42,029 bases of DNA, from positions 1 to 42,029 of the forward strand of contig NZ_MINO01000034.1 in assembly GCF_001757355.1 (NCBI RefSeq), written 5' to 3'. Shown here in pieces: positions 41,521 to 42,029 of this stretch. The position numbers and the translations under genes are program-made. Within the stretch, counting starts at the first letter, position 1, and each line of letters opens with the position of its first letter. Origin of the DNA: Sphingobium phenoxybenzoativorans (GTDB lineage Bacteria; Pseudomonadota; Alphaproteobacteria; Sphingomonadales; Sphingomonadaceae). The notes under the pieces were generated by a model. That model ran no database searches. It had not been told where the DNA came from and worked only from the letters and a program-made list of their open reading frames with translations.

Positions 41521-42029
41521 GGCTGACCTCCTCTTTTCCGCCGAGGCGGGCATATTCTTCGAGCATTCCGGAAAGAGCGCTGTCGCCGAACACGACATGG
41601 CTGGCGCGGGGACTGTCGTCGTCGCGCTCGCAATAGGCCTGGGTCGGATCGCCCGGGATCATCGCGAGTGCGGGGACCTGGGCGATGCCATGTTGGCGAA
41701 ACACGATCGGATCGATGATCAGCTGCACATCGCGCATCACGCAGTTCGGACCTTCGCAGCCGGGATCGAGCCTGAGGATCTGCGCGGTCAGCTTCGCCAT
41801 CGGGCCCATTTTCCGGAGCCCCCCGGGTACGCCGCGGAACGCCATGACGCCGTGAACCTTCGCCAACTGAGCGGCGTAGTTGCGCAGTGTCGAGATCGGC
41901 ATGGAGGAAGACACGAACAGGACCGGCACCCAGCCCCTGGCGGCAACGGCCGGCGCGGCCTTGGCGAGCGCCTGTTCCTCGGCGGGCTCGAGCCCCAGCG
42001 CCTGACGGAGCGCTTTGGCCTGTCGCTCT
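41492..42029 (-). CDS. trbC: Conjugal transfer protein TrbC (F-type), 5' part outside the window
   Basis: At least 178 residues are visible. VPVLFVSSSMPISTLRNYAA, HGVMAFRGVPGGLRKM, IIDPIVFRQHGIAQVPALAM and PGCEGPNC are TrbC-family features (pilus assembly, thioredoxin-like fold). The frame is open up to 42029 with no stop, and that upstream part (residues such as RQAKALRQALGLEPAEEQAL) runs off the window. A GTG at 41929 exists but is not the natural start. The family lies with traU and traN upstream in F-like operons. Confidence 0.87.
   Translation of the reverse strand, partial: ERQAKALRQALGLEPAEEQALAKAAPAVAARGWVPVLFVSSSMPISTLRNYAAQLAKVHGVMAFRGVPGGLRKMGPMAKLTAQILRLDPGCEGPNCVMRDVQLIIDPIVFRQHGIAQVPALAMIPGDPTQAYCERDDDSPRASHVVFGDSALSGMLEEYARLGGKEEVSHAQALLVAR

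Noticed and set aside
1..42029. CRISPR arrays, tRNA and rRNA genes
   Set aside because: No regularly spaced direct repeats and no cloverleaf or rRNA-like sequence was seen by eye.

Overview
The window is GC-rich, with dense and often overlapping genes. The Cu-ATPase/CueR pair, SphA-type outer-membrane channel gene, GMC alcohol dehydrogenase and F-type transfer genes suggest a sphingomonad (Sphingomonadaceae such as Sphingobium or Novosphingobium). That assignment is inferred from gene content, not from a marker gene. The transfer genes at the right end, several toxin-antitoxin (TA) pairs and many gene fragments point to a plasmid or an integrative conjugative element carrying accessory islands.

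Layout. (1) 1-8824: a decayed catabolic region. It holds a broken cytochrome P450 start, a TetR regulator, an aldehyde dehydrogenase, a 3-oxoadipate enol-lactonase-like hydrolase, a phenol-degradation-type outer-membrane channel, a GMC alcohol dehydrogenase and a second alpha/beta-hydrolase. Together these look like an alcohol-to-aldehyde-to-acid oxidation module with uptake and hydrolysis. (2) 8825-9700: a scar of dead sequence with a LysR fragment, an IS3-type orfA fragment and a perfect 32-bp palindrome. (3) 9700-21487: a fluoride-resistance island, all on the + strand. Three fluoride (crcB-motif) riboswitches head three transcription blocks. The blocks encode a ClC-type F-/H+ antiporter fused to DUF190, an Mla-type ABC ATPase, universal stress proteins, two small proteins, a cation/proton antiporter, a cyclopropane-fatty-acid synthase-like methyltransferase, the Fluc/CrcB fluoride channel, a phosphoglycerate mutase homologue, a second-copy-type enolase, a histidine phosphatase and a CDF-type cation transporter. 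Enolase is the classical fluoride target, so the island combines export with apparent metabolic back-up.

(4) 21488-24763: sparse sequence with a few small ORFs, an AT-rich stretch, an orphan FecI-like ECF sigma factor and a short AraC regulator. (5) 24764-28755: a minus-strand operon with a Phd/VapC TA pair, a nucleotidyltransferase-HEPN fusion, an unknown 146-residue protein and an IrrE-like protein that has lost its HExxH zinc site. This is the best candidate for an undescribed TA or defence system. (6) 28877-31680: copper resistance (cueR, copA) with a MerR-type 19-bp-spacer promoter. (7) 31874-33682: a RES/Xre pair and a HigBA-like pair, back to back around an inverted repeat. (8) 33711-42029: a small membrane protein, then F-type conjugation genes on the minus strand: traG, traH, a trbB-like thioredoxin, traF, an S26 signal peptidase and trbC (cut by the window end).

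All assignments come from reading motifs by eye. No database search, folding program or alignment was run.
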